Position numbers and translations under genes: made by a program. The notes beneath the pieces were generated by a model. That model was not told where the DNA came from and made no database searches. It was given only the letters and a program-made list of their open reading frames with translations. 36,886 nucleotides of DNA from Pseudoalteromonas rubra (GTDB taxonomy: Bacteria; Pseudomonadota; Gammaproteobacteria; Enterobacterales; Alteromonadaceae), in contig NZ_PNCI01000057.1 in assembly GCF_005887095.1 (NCBI RefSeq), positions 1 to 36,886 of the forward strand, in the 5' to 3' direction. Shown in pieces: positions 7,661 through 16,874 of the stretch (its first letter is position 1; the number at the start of each line of letters is the position of its first letter).

Positions 7661-8932
7661 ATGGATAAACCCATCCAACCCAAATTGTTAAGCAGACGAC
7701 GCGCCGTTATTACGTCGCTTGTAATCGCTTTCATCGCGGTATCAGCCACAAGCATTCAGGTATTCAGTAGCCACTTTCAGACGTCGGGGAAAACCTATGA
7801 CATCAGTCAGAACACACTTGAATTCAGTACCGCACATCGCGCCAGCTTTACCCACTATCTGCCTTTACGCGGTGTTGTTGAACCACAAGATACCATCTTT
7901 ATAGATGCAATTGATGGCGGACGCGTAGAGGCCTTGTATGTCCGGGAGGGTGAGCAGGTGCGTCAGGGTCAGGCATTGCTAAAGCTCAGCAATACCGATC
8001 TGCAACTCAGGGTGTTAGCTCGCGAAGCGGAAGTATCAGAGCAGATTAACGACATGCGCAACACGCGTCTGGCCGTTGAACAAAACCAGCTCGCATTAGC
8101 ACGAGACATCATCGAGCTCGATTTTGCCATTATTAAACTGGAAAAGGAGTTAGCGCGCCAGCAAAAGCTATATGAACTAGCCTTAGTGCCACAACGCACA
8201 GTCGAGATACTCAGGGATGAACTTAACTATCAAATGACATACCGTGAAACGGTAAAACAAAGCCAGCAAAAAGAAGCGTTGTTACAACAGCAACAGCTCA
8301 CCCAGCTATCTCAAAGCATTGCTACCTTGCAATCTAACCTCAAGATATCGCAAGCCAGCCTGGACAAGCTTACTATCCGCGCCCCGCGCGATGGGCAACT
8401 GACATTTATGAACGCCCGGGTTGGTGAATCTAAAACGCCTGGTGAGCGACTTGGCCAGGTCGATCTGATAGACAAATTCAAAATCAGTGCCCATATTGAT
8501 GAATTCTATATAGATCAAATCTCAATGGCACATACCGCTACGATAACGAGCGGGCAATCAACGATTGCGCTGACCATGGCCAGAATTTATCCGGGCATCG
8601 AAAACGGCCGGTTTAAAGTCGACTTTCATGTCCAAACGCCCTCTGAACTACCCGCACTAAGACTTGGACAGAGCCTGCCATTGGCGCTAAACCTGAGCTC
8701 TGAGACGGCTCAGCTGGTCGTTGAGAATGGCGCATTTATACAGTCCACAGCTGGCGCTTGGGCGTTTGTAGTGAGTGAAGATGGGCGCAGTGCACACAAG
8801 CGCCAAATCACCCTGGGGCGTCGTAACCCTACTCAGGTGGAGATCGTATCAGGCATCAGTATCAATGAGCGACTGATAACGTCTTCATATAGCCGCTTTG
8901 CCGACGCAGAGCACCTTTCTCTTATCCCTTAA
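7661..8932 (+). CDS. HlyD/MacA-like periplasmic adaptor (membrane fusion) protein
   Basis: The 423-residue protein has an N-terminal membrane anchor (about 13-34), then a lipoyl half-motif GGRVEALYVREGEQVRQGQA (about 86-105). A long alpha-hairpin coiled coil follows (about 120-235, rich in Q, E, L and K), then the second lipoyl half (LTIRAPRDGQL) and beta-barrel and membrane-proximal domains. Such adaptors connect an inner-membrane ABC transporter to an outer-membrane TolC-type channel. The next two genes supply the ATPase and permease, 12 and then -8 bases apart, so the three form one operon. No TolC gene is in the window. AGGAG lies five bases before the ATG. Confidence 0.88.
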   Translation: MDKPIQPKLLSRRRAVITSLVIAFIAVSATSIQVFSSHFQTSGKTYDISQNTLEFSTAHRASFTHYLPLRGVVEPQDTIFIDAIDGGRVEALYVREGEQVRQGQALLKLSNTDLQLRVLAREAEVSEQINDMRNTRLAVEQNQLALARDIIELDFAIIKLEKELARQQKLYELALVPQRTVEILRDELNYQMTYRETVKQSQQKEALLQQQQLTQLSQSIATLQSNLKISQASLDKLTIRAPRDGQLTFMNARVGESKTPGERLGQVDLIDKFKISAHIDEFYIDQISMAHTATITSGQSTIALTMARIYPGIENGRFKVDFHVQTPSELPALRLGQSLPLALNLSSETAQLVVENGAFIQSTAGAWAFVVSEDGRSAHKRQITLGRRNPTQVEIVSGISINERLITSSYSRFADAEHLSLIP

Positions 8933-8944
8933 GGTAGAACACAT

Positions 8945-9661
8945 ATGATCAAACTAAATAATGTCAGCCGCTCATTTATTGCGGAACATATCGAAACCGT
9001 CGCGCTGGACAAGCTCTCGCTGTCGGTCAGCCATGGCGAGTTCATCTCGATTTTAGGGCCATCTGGTTGCGGCAAGTCATCTTTGCTCAATATTCTGGGC
9101 ATGCTGGATGACATTGATGAAGGTAGCTTTGTGTTCAATGGCACTGAACTTGCCACCGCATCTTCAATAACAAAGGCGCAGCTGAGGAAAAAACATATTG
9201 GGTTTATTTTTCAGAATTTCAACCTAATAGACGAGCTTACTGTAGAGCAGAATATTGCACTGCCATTACATTATCAGCAGCTCAACAAAGCACAACGAAC
9301 CGCTCGGGTCGAAGAGGTGCTCCACCGCCTGGACATCGCCCACCGTCGCACTCACTTGCCGGCAAAGCTCTCAGGGGGCCAGCAACAGCGAGTTGCGATA
9401 GCACGTGCGATAGTCACTCAACCTGATTTGATCCTGGCTGATGAACCGACAGGTAACCTGGATTCACAAAACTCAACACAAGTCATGGAAATACTTCGCC
9501 AGCTCAACATGATGGGCACAACCATCGTTATGGTGACGCACGCTCAGGAGCAAGTTCAATATGGCACTCGGGTTATTCGACTTATGGACGGCAAAATACA
9601 ACAAGACAACCCGGTTTCTGCTCAGCGTACAGTGAACAAGCTGGAGGTATTAAGTGATTAG
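8945..9661 (+). CDS. MacB/LolD-type ABC transporter ATPase
   Basis: The 238-residue ATP-binding subunit has Walker A GPSGCGKSS (Lys44), Q-loop FQNFNLIDELT, signature LSGGQQQR, Walker B LILADEPTGNLDS and the switch histidine in MVTHA. The LADEPTGNLD pattern is typical of the LolD/MacB/FtsE group, which works with FtsX-fold permeases as mechanotransmission machines. The partner permease starts inside its last codons (8-base overlap), so translation is coupled. It begins 12 bases after the adaptor stop, with AAGG overlapping that stop codon. Confidence 0.93.
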   Translation: MIKLNNVSRSFIAEHIETVALDKLSLSVSHGEFISILGPSGCGKSSLLNILGMLDDIDEGSFVFNGTELATASSITKAQLRKKHIGFIFQNFNLIDELTVEQNIALPLHYQQLNKAQRTARVEEVLHRLDIAHRRTHLPAKLSGGQQQRVAIARAIVTQPDLILADEPTGNLDSQNSTQVMEILRQLNMMGTTIVMVTHAQEQVQYGTRVIRLMDGKIQQDNPVSAQRTVNKLEVLSD

Positions 9662-12068
9662 CCTTTTGCTCACCATGACATGGCGCAATATGTTGCGCAG
9701 CAAACGCACCGCGGTCATTCAGTTACTCAGTTTAGTCATCGGCCTGACCTGTTTTATGTTGATCCAACTGTATGTCTCCCATCAACACAACTTTAATGCG
9801 CACTTCAAAAATGCAGAGAATATCTACCGAATTAACCTGATTAGAGATGACAATCGTCCACAAACGCTCACTCCTCTTCGGCTCGCCGAGGAGCTTACCA
9901 GTAACTTCCCGGAAGTCACTGAGGCAACTCGCATTTCAGTCAGCACTATATCTATCAGGAATGCTTCTGGTGTATTTGCTGAACGTGCGCTATTCGTTGA
10001 CGAGAACTTTTTCTCATTCTTTGACTACACCCTGATTGAGGGAGATGTTCACACGGCACTGCAGGCTCCTGATAAAGTGGTTATGCACGAAGCACAAGCG
10101 CTGAAGTACTTTTCGCGCAGTACTCAGGTAATTGGCGAACAGCTTAACATTAACGGTAAACCCTACCAGGTATCCGCTGTAATAAGATACTCAGGTGCCC
10201 CATCCACCATCCCGAATGAGATAATTCTGCCGATCCAGAACTATTTTCAGCAGTTGCCAAATGAACGCTGGCAAACATTGTGGAATTTCAACGCGACCAT
10301 CACATTTGCAAAAATCACGCAAGCAACCGCAATACCGTCACTTACTGCAAATATCAGTGACTATTACCAGCAACGCGTTGAAGGGTTATCGTCTTATAAG
10401 CGCTACCGAGTCATGTTCGAACCTTTACTGGATGTCTATCTAAATGCTACAGCAACCCGTAGCTTGATCCCACCCGGCAGCAAAGAAATGGTAAACACCT
10501 TTGTGCTGGTATCTTTTATGTTATTAGCTCTGGCCTGTATCAATTTCACCAATTTGGCCACTGCCGCTTCTTTGCGACGAGCAAGAGAAGTAGGAGTTAA
10601 AAAAGCACTAGGGGCAAGTCCAAACCAGCTGGCTTTACATTATCTGATTGAGTCTTTATTTATAACGCTGTTGGCTCTGGGAGCTGCACTCGCTTTAACG
10701 GCTCTGCTATTGGGCGCATTTAACCAATTGATGGGGGTGCAAATCATGCTTTCCCTTACCTTCGAACATGCTTTTACGCTGATACTCACCTTGCTTTGCG
10801 TTACCCTTCTCGCGGGAGGCTACCCAGCTTTGTTTCTTAGTCGCATGAACGCTGCACTGGTATTGAAAGGAGTAGTAGATACAGGTCACGGAGCAACATT
10901 CTTTCGCCGTATACTCATGGTCACTCAGTTTATCATTGCAACATTGCTACTGATCGCCAGCACAGTGGTGAGTCAACAGATGGAGCATCTTAGTACAATG
11001 GCGCAAGGCTATGACAGAGAAAATGTCCTCATCATCAACCGCGGTGCTACCGTTTATCAGGATTTCAAGCGTCAGGTATCAAGGCATGACGATGTCGTTT
11101 CGATGAGTATGTCACACACGATCCCTACCAAAGCGACGCGTACATCGGCGATTGTGCGAACTCATGAAGCGCCTGGTAATGAGATATGGGTTGGCAATAA
11201 CCCGGTTAGCTATGATTATTTCAGGACTATGGGTATTGCGCTTCTGAGCGGTCGGGTTTTTACGCGCCAGTCTCCCGGAGATCCATACTTTGAAGATGAA
11301 CAGAATACAGCGAATACTCGCGGGAATCTGATAATCAATGCAACATTGGCGGCCAGATTGAATGCCGACCCCAATAACGTAATAGGTCGCTATTTGACAC
11401 TCGGCAGTGTTAGCGAAGGATTGCATCGTCATCAGATTATCGGTGTGGTCGAAGATACACATCACGTTGATGCGAGTCAGCATGTTCCACCTATGATTTA
11501 TGTTTTGTCTGAGAAGCCCGAAGATCTGGCACTTAGGTGGATCGCAATCAGACTGAAAGCAGGGTTTAATCCAGATGTGCTGCAACAGCTAGAGCAGACC
11601 TGGCTCGAATTAGACAGCAGCAAAGCATTTAAGTATGAGTGGCTGGCAAGTTTATTCGACGCACAATACCATAACCAGACACAGCACCTGCAATTGCTAA
11701 AGCTATTTACACTCATCGCAATGGTCATGTCTGTTACCGGATTGTACGCAGTGGCTTCGTTTACCCTGTTACAAAGCCTGAAGGAAATAGCAATACGCCA
11801 GATTATGGGCGCAAAAAACTGGCAAATTTATGGGTTGTTCCAATTACGCTTTGGCGTTCTGGTGCTGCTTGCAACTCTTATCGCATTGCCCATAGCGTTT
11901 ATTTTGCTCACCGACTGGCTCAATCAATATGTCTTTCGAATTGAGCTACCTGTTAGTGTATTTGCAGTCAGTTCGTTTGCCTGTTTGGCGCTGGCGGGTA
12001 TAACAGTTCAGATGGTTGCTTTCAACGCAGTGCGAAGCCGTCCTGTAGAAACATTAAAGCGTGACTAG
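9654..12068 (+). CDS. Double FtsX-domain ABC transporter permease (MacB-like)
   Basis: The 804-residue inner-membrane protein starts at a GTG with GGAGG six bases upstream, overlapping the ATPase gene. It is internally duplicated: membrane helix about 19-41, MacB-type periplasmic domain, three helices about 278-435 with the FtsX core (FTNLATAASLRRAREVGVKK), then a helix about 420-445, a second periplasmic domain, and a final three-helix FtsX core with LLQSLKEIAIRQIMGAK. Both cores carry the R-E-[IV]-[AG]-[IV]-[KR] type signature. The ATPase is a separate gene, unlike E. coli MacB where it is fused. Related permeases act on lipids, peptides, siderophores or drugs; the cargo here is unknown. 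Confidence 0.9.
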   Translation: MISLLLTMTWRNMLRSKRTAVIQLLSLVIGLTCFMLIQLYVSHQHNFNAHFKNAENIYRINLIRDDNRPQTLTPLRLAEELTSNFPEVTEATRISVSTISIRNASGVFAERALFVDENFFSFFDYTLIEGDVHTALQAPDKVVMHEAQALKYFSRSTQVIGEQLNINGKPYQVSAVIRYSGAPSTIPNEIILPIQNYFQQLPNERWQTLWNFNATITFAKITQATAIPSLTANISDYYQQRVEGLSSYKRYRVMFEPLLDVYLNATATRSLIPPGSKEMVNTFVLVSFMLLALACINFTNLATAASLRRAREVGVKKALGASPNQLALHYLIESLFITLLALGAALALTALLLGAFNQLMGVQIMLSLTFEHAFTLILTLLCVTLLAGGYPALFLSRMNAALVLKGVVDTGHGATFFRRILMVTQFIIATLLLIASTVVSQQMEHLSTMAQGYDRENVLIINRGATVYQDFKRQVSRHDDVVSMSMSHTIPTKATRTSAIVRTHEAPGNEIWVGNNPVSYDYFRTMGIALLSGRVFTRQSPGDPYFEDEQNTANTRGNLIINATLAARLNADPNNVIGRYLTLGSVSEGLHRHQIIGVVEDTHHVDASQHVPPMIYVLSEKPEDLALRWIAIRLKAGFNPDVLQQLEQTWLELDSSKAFKYEWLASLFDAQYHNQTQHLQLLKLFTLIAMVMSVTGLYAVASFTLLQSLKEIAIRQIMGAKNWQIYGLFQLRFGVLVLLATLIALPIAFILLTDWLNQYVFRIELPVSVFAVSSFACLALAGITVQMVAFNAVRSRPVETLKRD

Positions 12069-12085
12069 CTCAATTAAAGAAATGA

Positions 12086-12110
12086 GAAGCCCCTTGAAAG
12101 GGGCTTCTTT
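12086..12110. terminator. Bidirectional Rho-independent terminator
   Basis: GAAGCCCC (12086-12093) and GGGGCTTC (12100-12107) form an 8-bp stem with loop TTGAAA, followed by TTT. It lies between the convergent permease and SulP genes and can serve both strands. Confidence 0.85.
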
Positions 12111-12118
12111 AAATCAGG

Positions 12119-13675
12119 TTACGCTAATTTGTCTGACGCAACTTTATACTTTGGATCTTCTATCACATTCACTTCCACCAGATCTGCCGCTTTTGCCAGC
12201 AACTGCTGACAATCCTGACTTAAGTGACGTAAGTGTAACTTTTTACCCGCCTTAGTGTATTTTTCTGCCAGTACATCTATCGCTTCAATAGCACTGTGGT
12301 CAGCAACGCGGCTGTGCTTGAACTCGATGATCACATCCGCAGGGTCATTCGCGACATCAAACAATTCAGCAAAGTTTTTAACGGAGCCAAAGAACAGTGG
12401 ACCATGCAGCTCATAGACTTTTGAGCCCTGCTCATCAATGTAGTTGCTGGTATAGATATGCTTTGCATGTTCCCAGGCGAACACGAGTGCCGACACAATC
12501 ACACCAACACATACTGCAATGGCAAGGTCAGTCACTACTGTGACACCAGAAACAAGGACAATTACAAACGCATCACTCTTTGGAATACGCTTCATCAGGC
12601 GGAAGCTTGACCATTCAAACGTCCCCAGTACCACCATAAACATCACACCGACTAACGCAGCCAGTGGGATCATTTCAATTAAACTTGCCGCAAACAGAAT
12701 AAAGGCGAGCAATAAGACAGCAGCAGTAATACCAGAAAGACGACTGCGACCACCTGAGTTAATGTTGATCATGGACTGGCCAATCATCGCACATCCGCCC
12801 ATAGCCCCGAACACACCACAGGTCATATTTGCAGCGCCCTGACCTATACACTCTTTATTTGAGTGGCCACGTGTTTCCGTGATCTCATCAATCAGGGTCA
12901 GTGTTAAGAGAGATTCAATCAGACCAATTGCCGCAAGGATAAGCGCATACGGGAAGATAATCGTAAACGTTTCCCAGGTCCAGGGAACCTGAGGAATGTG
13001 AAACTCAGGGAAGCCACCGGCAATGGTTGCATTCACGTTACCGCTCATATCTTTAAGATAATCCAGTACATTTCGAGTATCCAGATCAAGACCAATCACT
13101 AAGCCTGTCACCACCAAAATTGCCGCCAGGCTTGAAGGCACTGCGGTTGTTAGTTTTGGTAGAAAATGGATGATTGCCATCGTCAGTGCCACCAGGCCGG
13201 CCATAATATAAAGTTGCTGCCCTTGCATCCATTGCAATGTGCCAGACTCATCCATAATCTTAAATTGGCCGAGCTGAGCCAAAAAGATAACGATGGCCAG
13301 GCCATTCACAAAGCCCAGCATTACGGGATGCGGTACCATGCGAATAAATTTACCTAGCTTAAACACACCCGCAAGGATCTGTAAAACCCCCATAAGCAGC
13401 ACAGTTGCAAACAGGTATTCGACACCATGTTCAATCACCAGGCTGACCATAACCACAGCAAGCGCACCGGTTGCACCAGATATCATGCCCGGACGACCAC
13501 CAAAAATAGAAGTGATTAAACCCACGATGAATGCAGCGTATAAGCCAACTAATGGGTCGACATGCGCGACAAACGCAAATGCGACAGCTTCAGGTACCAA
13601 CGCCAGAGCGACGGTCAATCCTGACAGTATGTCGTTCTTGGCAGAGCTGGGCGCTTTGCCTATTAGATTAAACAT
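12119..13675 (-). CDS. SulP-family inorganic anion transporter with STAS domain
   Basis: The 518-residue membrane protein opens with DILSGLTVALALVPEAVAFA, the family's first transmembrane region. It has about 12-14 hydrophobic segments, a GLIESLLTLTLIDEITETRG stretch with substrate-site acidic residues, and a NKECIGQGAANMTCGVFGAM segment. The C-terminal cytoplasmic STAS domain covers about 410-515 (FFGSVKNFAELF, then VIIEFKHSRVADHSAIEAI). Family members move sulfate, bicarbonate or other anions, usually coupled to Na+ or H+. The exact anion cannot be assigned, though BicA-type bicarbonate uptake is a reasonable possibility in a marine organism. It is probably monocistronic, since the upstream gene ends in a strong terminator. 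Confidence 0.9.
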   Translation of the reverse strand: MFNLIGKAPSSAKNDILSGLTVALALVPEAVAFAFVAHVDPLVGLYAAFIVGLITSIFGGRPGMISGATGALAVVMVSLVIEHGVEYLFATVLLMGVLQILAGVFKLGKFIRMVPHPVMLGFVNGLAIVIFLAQLGQFKIMDESGTLQWMQGQQLYIMAGLVALTMAIIHFLPKLTTAVPSSLAAILVVTGLVIGLDLDTRNVLDYLKDMSGNVNATIAGGFPEFHIPQVPWTWETFTIIFPYALILAAIGLIESLLTLTLIDEITETRGHSNKECIGQGAANMTCGVFGAMGGCAMIGQSMININSGGRSRLSGITAAVLLLAFILFAASLIEMIPLAALVGVMFMVVLGTFEWSSFRLMKRIPKSDAFVIVLVSGVTVVTDLAIAVCVGVIVSALVFAWEHAKHIYTSNYIDEQGSKVYELHGPLFFGSVKNFAELFDVANDPADVIIEFKHSRVADHSAIEAIDVLAEKYTKAGKKLHLRHLSQDCQQLLAKAADLVEVNVIEDPKYKVASDKLA

Positions 13676-13704
13676 TTAAATCCCCAAGATTATTACTACG
13701 ACAG

Positions 13705-13739
13705 AAAAGCGCTGGATCCTAGCAAAATCCAGCGCTTTT
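13705..13739 (-). terminator. Rho-independent terminator after the Lrp-family gene
   Basis: AAAAGCGCTGGAT (13705-13717) and ATCCAGCGCTTTT (13727-13739) form a perfect 13-bp stem with a 9-base loop. On the minus strand it follows the Lrp/AsnC gene and isolates SulP from it. The A-T ends give a T-run on either strand. Confidence 0.85.
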
Positions 13740-13787
13740 AACAAATGTGATACATTATAGATGAGTTTCAGGTCTGATGTGTGACAA

Positions 13788-14246
13788 TCAGATTGGCAGG
13801 GCTGTAGTCCGCTTAACACACGTCATCGTGACGTTTGAATGTACTTCCTGGACATATTCAAGGTTAAGCAGATTATCTCTGACAAATTGCTCATAGCCTT
13901 CTATACCACGAGAAATAATACGCAGCATAAAGTCCATAGTACCAGCCATGGTATAGCACTCTGTGACTTCATCGTAACTCATGATCAGTTTTTCAAACTC
14001 AGAAAGGTTATTTCGGCCGTGATTAGACAACTTTACGTGAGCATAAACGAGCATATCAAAACCAAGCTGTTTCTCATCGAGCAAAGCAACTTTACCTTTG
14101 ATGTATCCATCCTGCTCCAGTTTGGCAATTCGGCGCCAGCAAGGCGATTGCGATAACCCGACTTTATCGGCAATCTCTGCCGTAGATAAACTTGCATCTT
14201 GCTGTAGCAACGCTAGTATTTGACGATCAACCTGATTTAATGACAT
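13788..14246 (-). CDS. Lrp/AsnC-family transcriptional regulator
   Basis: The 152-residue protein begins LNQVDRQILALLQQDASLS and has a helix-turn-helix in STAEIADKVGLSQSPCWRRI (about 20-42). It is followed by the RAM/AsnC ligand domain (MLVYAHVKLS, then VTECYTMAGTMDFMLRI). Family members bind amino acids and form dimers to octamers that control amino-acid metabolism. The SQSPCWRRI recognition helix is very close to that of Lrp-like paralogues. It is shorter than E. coli Lrp (164 residues), so it is more likely a paralogue than global Lrp itself. A SulP gene lies downstream behind a terminator and gloC upstream on the same strand; no target can be named. Confidence 0.9.
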   Translation of the reverse strand: MSLNQVDRQILALLQQDASLSTAEIADKVGLSQSPCWRRIAKLEQDGYIKGKVALLDEKQLGFDMLVYAHVKLSNHGRNNLSEFEKLIMSYDEVTECYTMAGTMDFMLRIISRGIEGYEQFVRDNLLNLEYVQEVHSNVTMTCVKRTTALPI

Positions 14247-14300
14247 ATTTTTCTTAATTTTTAATTAGTTAAATGAATACAGTGCTGATAGCCTCAGTTA

Positions 14301-14942
14301 TCAGCCAAACCGTCCGCTCATAAAAGGATTATGGCGCTGTTCATAGCCTACCGAGGTGTCTTCCCCGTGACCGCTCATTACCCGCGTCGCCTCTGGCAAA
14401 GTGAATAACTGAGTTTCTATTGACTGTTTTAATAGCGCGGCATCTCCTTTCGGAAAATCCGTTCTACCTACAGATCCTTTAAATAAAACATCCCCAACCA
14501 GCACAGAAGCACTTTGCGGCTCATAAAACACGACATGTCCCGGCGTATGTCCCGGGCAATGGCGAACTTCCAGTTTTAACTGGCCGAGTTCAACACATTC
14601 ACCATGTTCAAGCCAACGCGCAGGAAAAAACGTCGCGTGTGGTGCAAAACCAAACATCTGAGCCTGCATAGGCAATGCGTCGAACCAAAACTTATCATCG
14701 CGCTGTGGTCCAACAATTTCAACCCCCAATGCATTTGATAGTGATTCGCTCGCACCAACATGATCCAAATGGCCATGAGTAAGCAAAATCATTTCAACAT
14801 TGAGTTTGTGTTCCTCTATAGCGGACAATATTTTATCAACATCACCTCCCGGGTCAACCACTGCACACACGCCTGTGCTTGGACAACAAATGATACGGCA
14901 ATTCTGCATAAATGGTGTGACGGGTATCGTAATTACCTGCAT
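14301..14942 (-). CDS. gloC: GloC-type hydroxyacylglutathione hydrolase (glyoxalase II, YcbL-like)
   Basis: The 213-residue metallo-beta-lactamase-fold enzyme matches E. coli YcbL/GloC closely along its length: IPVTPFMQNC opening, VVDPGGD, LLTHGHLDHVGAS (metal ligands His56, His58, Asp60, His61), HCPGHTPGHVVFY (His132), VGDVLFKGSVGRTDFP (Asp151) and a late GHG, ending near HNPFM. The enzyme hydrolyses S-lactoylglutathione to lactate and glutathione in methylglyoxal detoxification. Its start codon is directly adjacent to the stop of the upstream peptidase gene (TAGATG on the minus strand), so translation of the two is coupled. Confidence 0.88.
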   Translation of the reverse strand: MQVITIPVTPFMQNCRIICCPSTGVCAVVDPGGDVDKILSAIEEHKLNVEMILLTHGHLDHVGASESLSNALGVEIVGPQRDDKFWFDALPMQAQMFGFAPHATFFPARWLEHGECVELGQLKLEVRHCPGHTPGHVVFYEPQSASVLVGDVLFKGSVGRTDFPKGDAALLKQSIETQLFTLPEATRVMSGHGEDTSVGYEQRHNPFMSGRFG

Positions 14943-16733
14943 CTACTTTTCCTTAAAGGACATGAGGATCGGGTACTTAAGGTAGGCCTGATCATAATAA
15001 GGCGTACGCTTGTAAAGCCACTCCATTCTGGCTTTAGGATCATCTGCAAAGGCTTTATCCTCGCTGATTTTTTTATCAAACGCCAGCGCCATAGCTGGGT
15101 TGTCTTTTAACATTTTCCGAGCAAATGGTTCAAGTGCATAATTTTCAACGTACTCTGTGCGCTGGAATACCCCCGGAAAGTCGCCCCATGCAAACAATGA
15201 ATCTGGCGCTTCTGGGTGCAATAGATGCGTTGCCAGCTCCCCACCAGCCTGCTGTGTAGACACCTTGTACCACCCAGACAGACTCAGAGACGATGATACG
15301 GCCTGCTGTTCAAACTGGGCGCTGACACGAAAACGGCCCTCAAATGGTGATTTAGCAAATTCGTAAGAATTGATAGAGAGTTGCACCAGCTCATCTGCCA
15401 AAACATCCGTATTCAACTGCTCAACGGCAATTCCATGTAGTTTGAGTTTTTCAACCGTGCCTGAATATGCTGGAGGGATATAAAATGCACTTGGCACTTT
15501 TACCTTGCGCTTTTCTACTTTCTGCCAGTATACGGGTAACTGCTCATAAAGCTCTGGCTTCCCGAGATACTTTGCTTCCATTTGACCTGACAAAGCACTT
15601 TTAAAGCGTTTATAGTTGATGCCTTTAAAGGTGATCAAGTCCGGCTTTTCACTATAGCTACGCTCTACTACCAACTCATCTGGCACAAAGTGTTTCTCGG
15701 TCTCAACGGCCTTTGCGAGTGCCTGTTGATGCTCTGTCAGCGCATCTATCACACCGTCAACAAATACGTAAGTCCCCAGTACACGCTGTTTGTAGGGCTT
15801 AAGAGAATGATTTTCTAATAAAATGCTAGGTAAAGCCTTAATGTCTGCCCAGCCATTAGAAAAGCGGGGGCTGGCAACCCAACCAGCAAGCCCTTTTTTG
15901 AAATCCCGCTTGTCCATCACAAATACCAGCGGTCCAGGCTCATGACCTTGTTGACGCAATTTTTCGTCAATCATCGGCGTAAAGTGTTGCTCCAGCACCT
16001 TTGCAACCGCAGGAGATTCACTGGCGAAGCTCGGATTAAAGCCATAGGTAATGTCATACTGATAATCAGCACCGTCCGTTACATGCAGGTCTAAATACAT
16101 GGCAGGTTGATACTGATTAATGACATTCATAACAGCACGGACGCCTGGAGTATCTAGCTTGGTATAGTCACGATTTAAGTTTAAATTCAGCCCGTTCGTA
16201 CGATACCCCATTTCCTTCGGACCGCGCTGGTTAATACGGTTATAAGCACTGCGTCTTTCGTGTCCATCTACGTTAAGGATGGGAATAAACAGAATATTGA
16301 CTTTGTTCAGAATATCGCGACGTTTACCTGTGGCAATATCCCGCAGCAACATAAACATGGCATCTTTGCCATCTATTTCGCCTGCATGGATCCCAGCCTG
16401 AATAAGCAAAGTCGGCTTGTTATTATTCTTTAACATCGCGGGGGTGAACTGATTCACCTGCGAAGCGACCAGCATCTTGATATCTCGGCCAGCATCACTC
16501 TGGCCTATCTTTACCGCTTTAAACTGGGTTGGATTGGCGGCAACCAAACGGTCGATAAATGCCATCGTTTTTGCATAGTCAGGGCTTTCCAGGCCCTTGC
16601 TCAGTTCAAAATCTGTGGTGAGTGGCCCCTGCTCCTGCATAAGGCCAACACTTTTCCCTTGCCAGTCTTGTAACGGTGGTAAATGACTATTCAGATTTAC
16701 TGTTGCACTTAGCAAAACAATGCCTAAATTCAT
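14943..16733 (-). CDS. Secreted M14-family zinc metallopeptidase
   Basis: The 596-residue protein starts with a short hydrophobic N-terminus (about 1-17) that may be a signal peptide. The carboxypeptidase A-like domain has zinc ligands HAGE (His116, Glu119) and His217 in LDLHVTDGAD, NLNRDYTKLDTPG in the substrate pocket, and the catalytic Glu307 in LLENHSLK. M14 enzymes remove C-terminal amino acids or act on peptidoglycan peptides; the specificity is unknown. About 200 C-terminal residues extend beyond the catalytic domain. I chose ATG at 16733; a TTG at 16739 adds two residues but has poor spacing. It is first in a two-gene unit with gloC. Confidence 0.85.
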   Translation of the reverse strand: MNLGIVLLSATVNLNSHLPPLQDWQGKSVGLMQEQGPLTTDFELSKGLESPDYAKTMAFIDRLVAANPTQFKAVKIGQSDAGRDIKMLVASQVNQFTPAMLKNNNKPTLLIQAGIHAGEIDGKDAMFMLLRDIATGKRRDILNKVNILFIPILNVDGHERRSAYNRINQRGPKEMGYRTNGLNLNLNRDYTKLDTPGVRAVMNVINQYQPAMYLDLHVTDGADYQYDITYGFNPSFASESPAVAKVLEQHFTPMIDEKLRQQGHEPGPLVFVMDKRDFKKGLAGWVASPRFSNGWADIKALPSILLENHSLKPYKQRVLGTYVFVDGVIDALTEHQQALAKAVETEKHFVPDELVVERSYSEKPDLITFKGINYKRFKSALSGQMEAKYLGKPELYEQLPVYWQKVEKRKVKVPSAFYIPPAYSGTVEKLKLHGIAVEQLNTDVLADELVQLSINSYEFAKSPFEGRFRVSAQFEQQAVSSSLSLSGWYKVSTQQAGGELATHLLHPEAPDSLFAWGDFPGVFQRTEYVENYALEPFARKMLKDNPAMALAFDKKISEDKAFADDPKARMEWLYKRTPYYDQAYLKYPILMSFKEK

Positions 16734-16874
16734 AAACAATCTTTATTTCTATCTATCGATATGATGATTATATCAATATTTAAATTAACAACTTACAATG
16801 TGCGGTGATTCTACAAAAATTCACAGTTAATCGCGAGCGTACTTCTGGCTAAGCAACAAAACACGGATAAACAC

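Noticed and set aside
11112..11585. 157-codon minus-strand frame inside the permease gene
   Set aside because: It lies wholly opposite the FtsX permease and has no domain or ribosome binding site support.
7661..12068. Export set as E. coli-type macAB
   Set aside because: The permease is a double-FtsX protein with a separate ATPase, whereas E. coli MacB is an ATPase-permease fusion, so the symbols macA and macB were not assigned.
13293..13679. 128-codon plus-strand frame opposite the SulP gene
   Set aside because: It is an antisense shadow of conserved SulP membrane helices.
14284..14305. Inverted repeat GCTGATA/TATCAGC at the end of gloC as a terminator
   Set aside because: It overlaps the gloC stop and has no T-run on the minus strand, so a terminator call is not supported.
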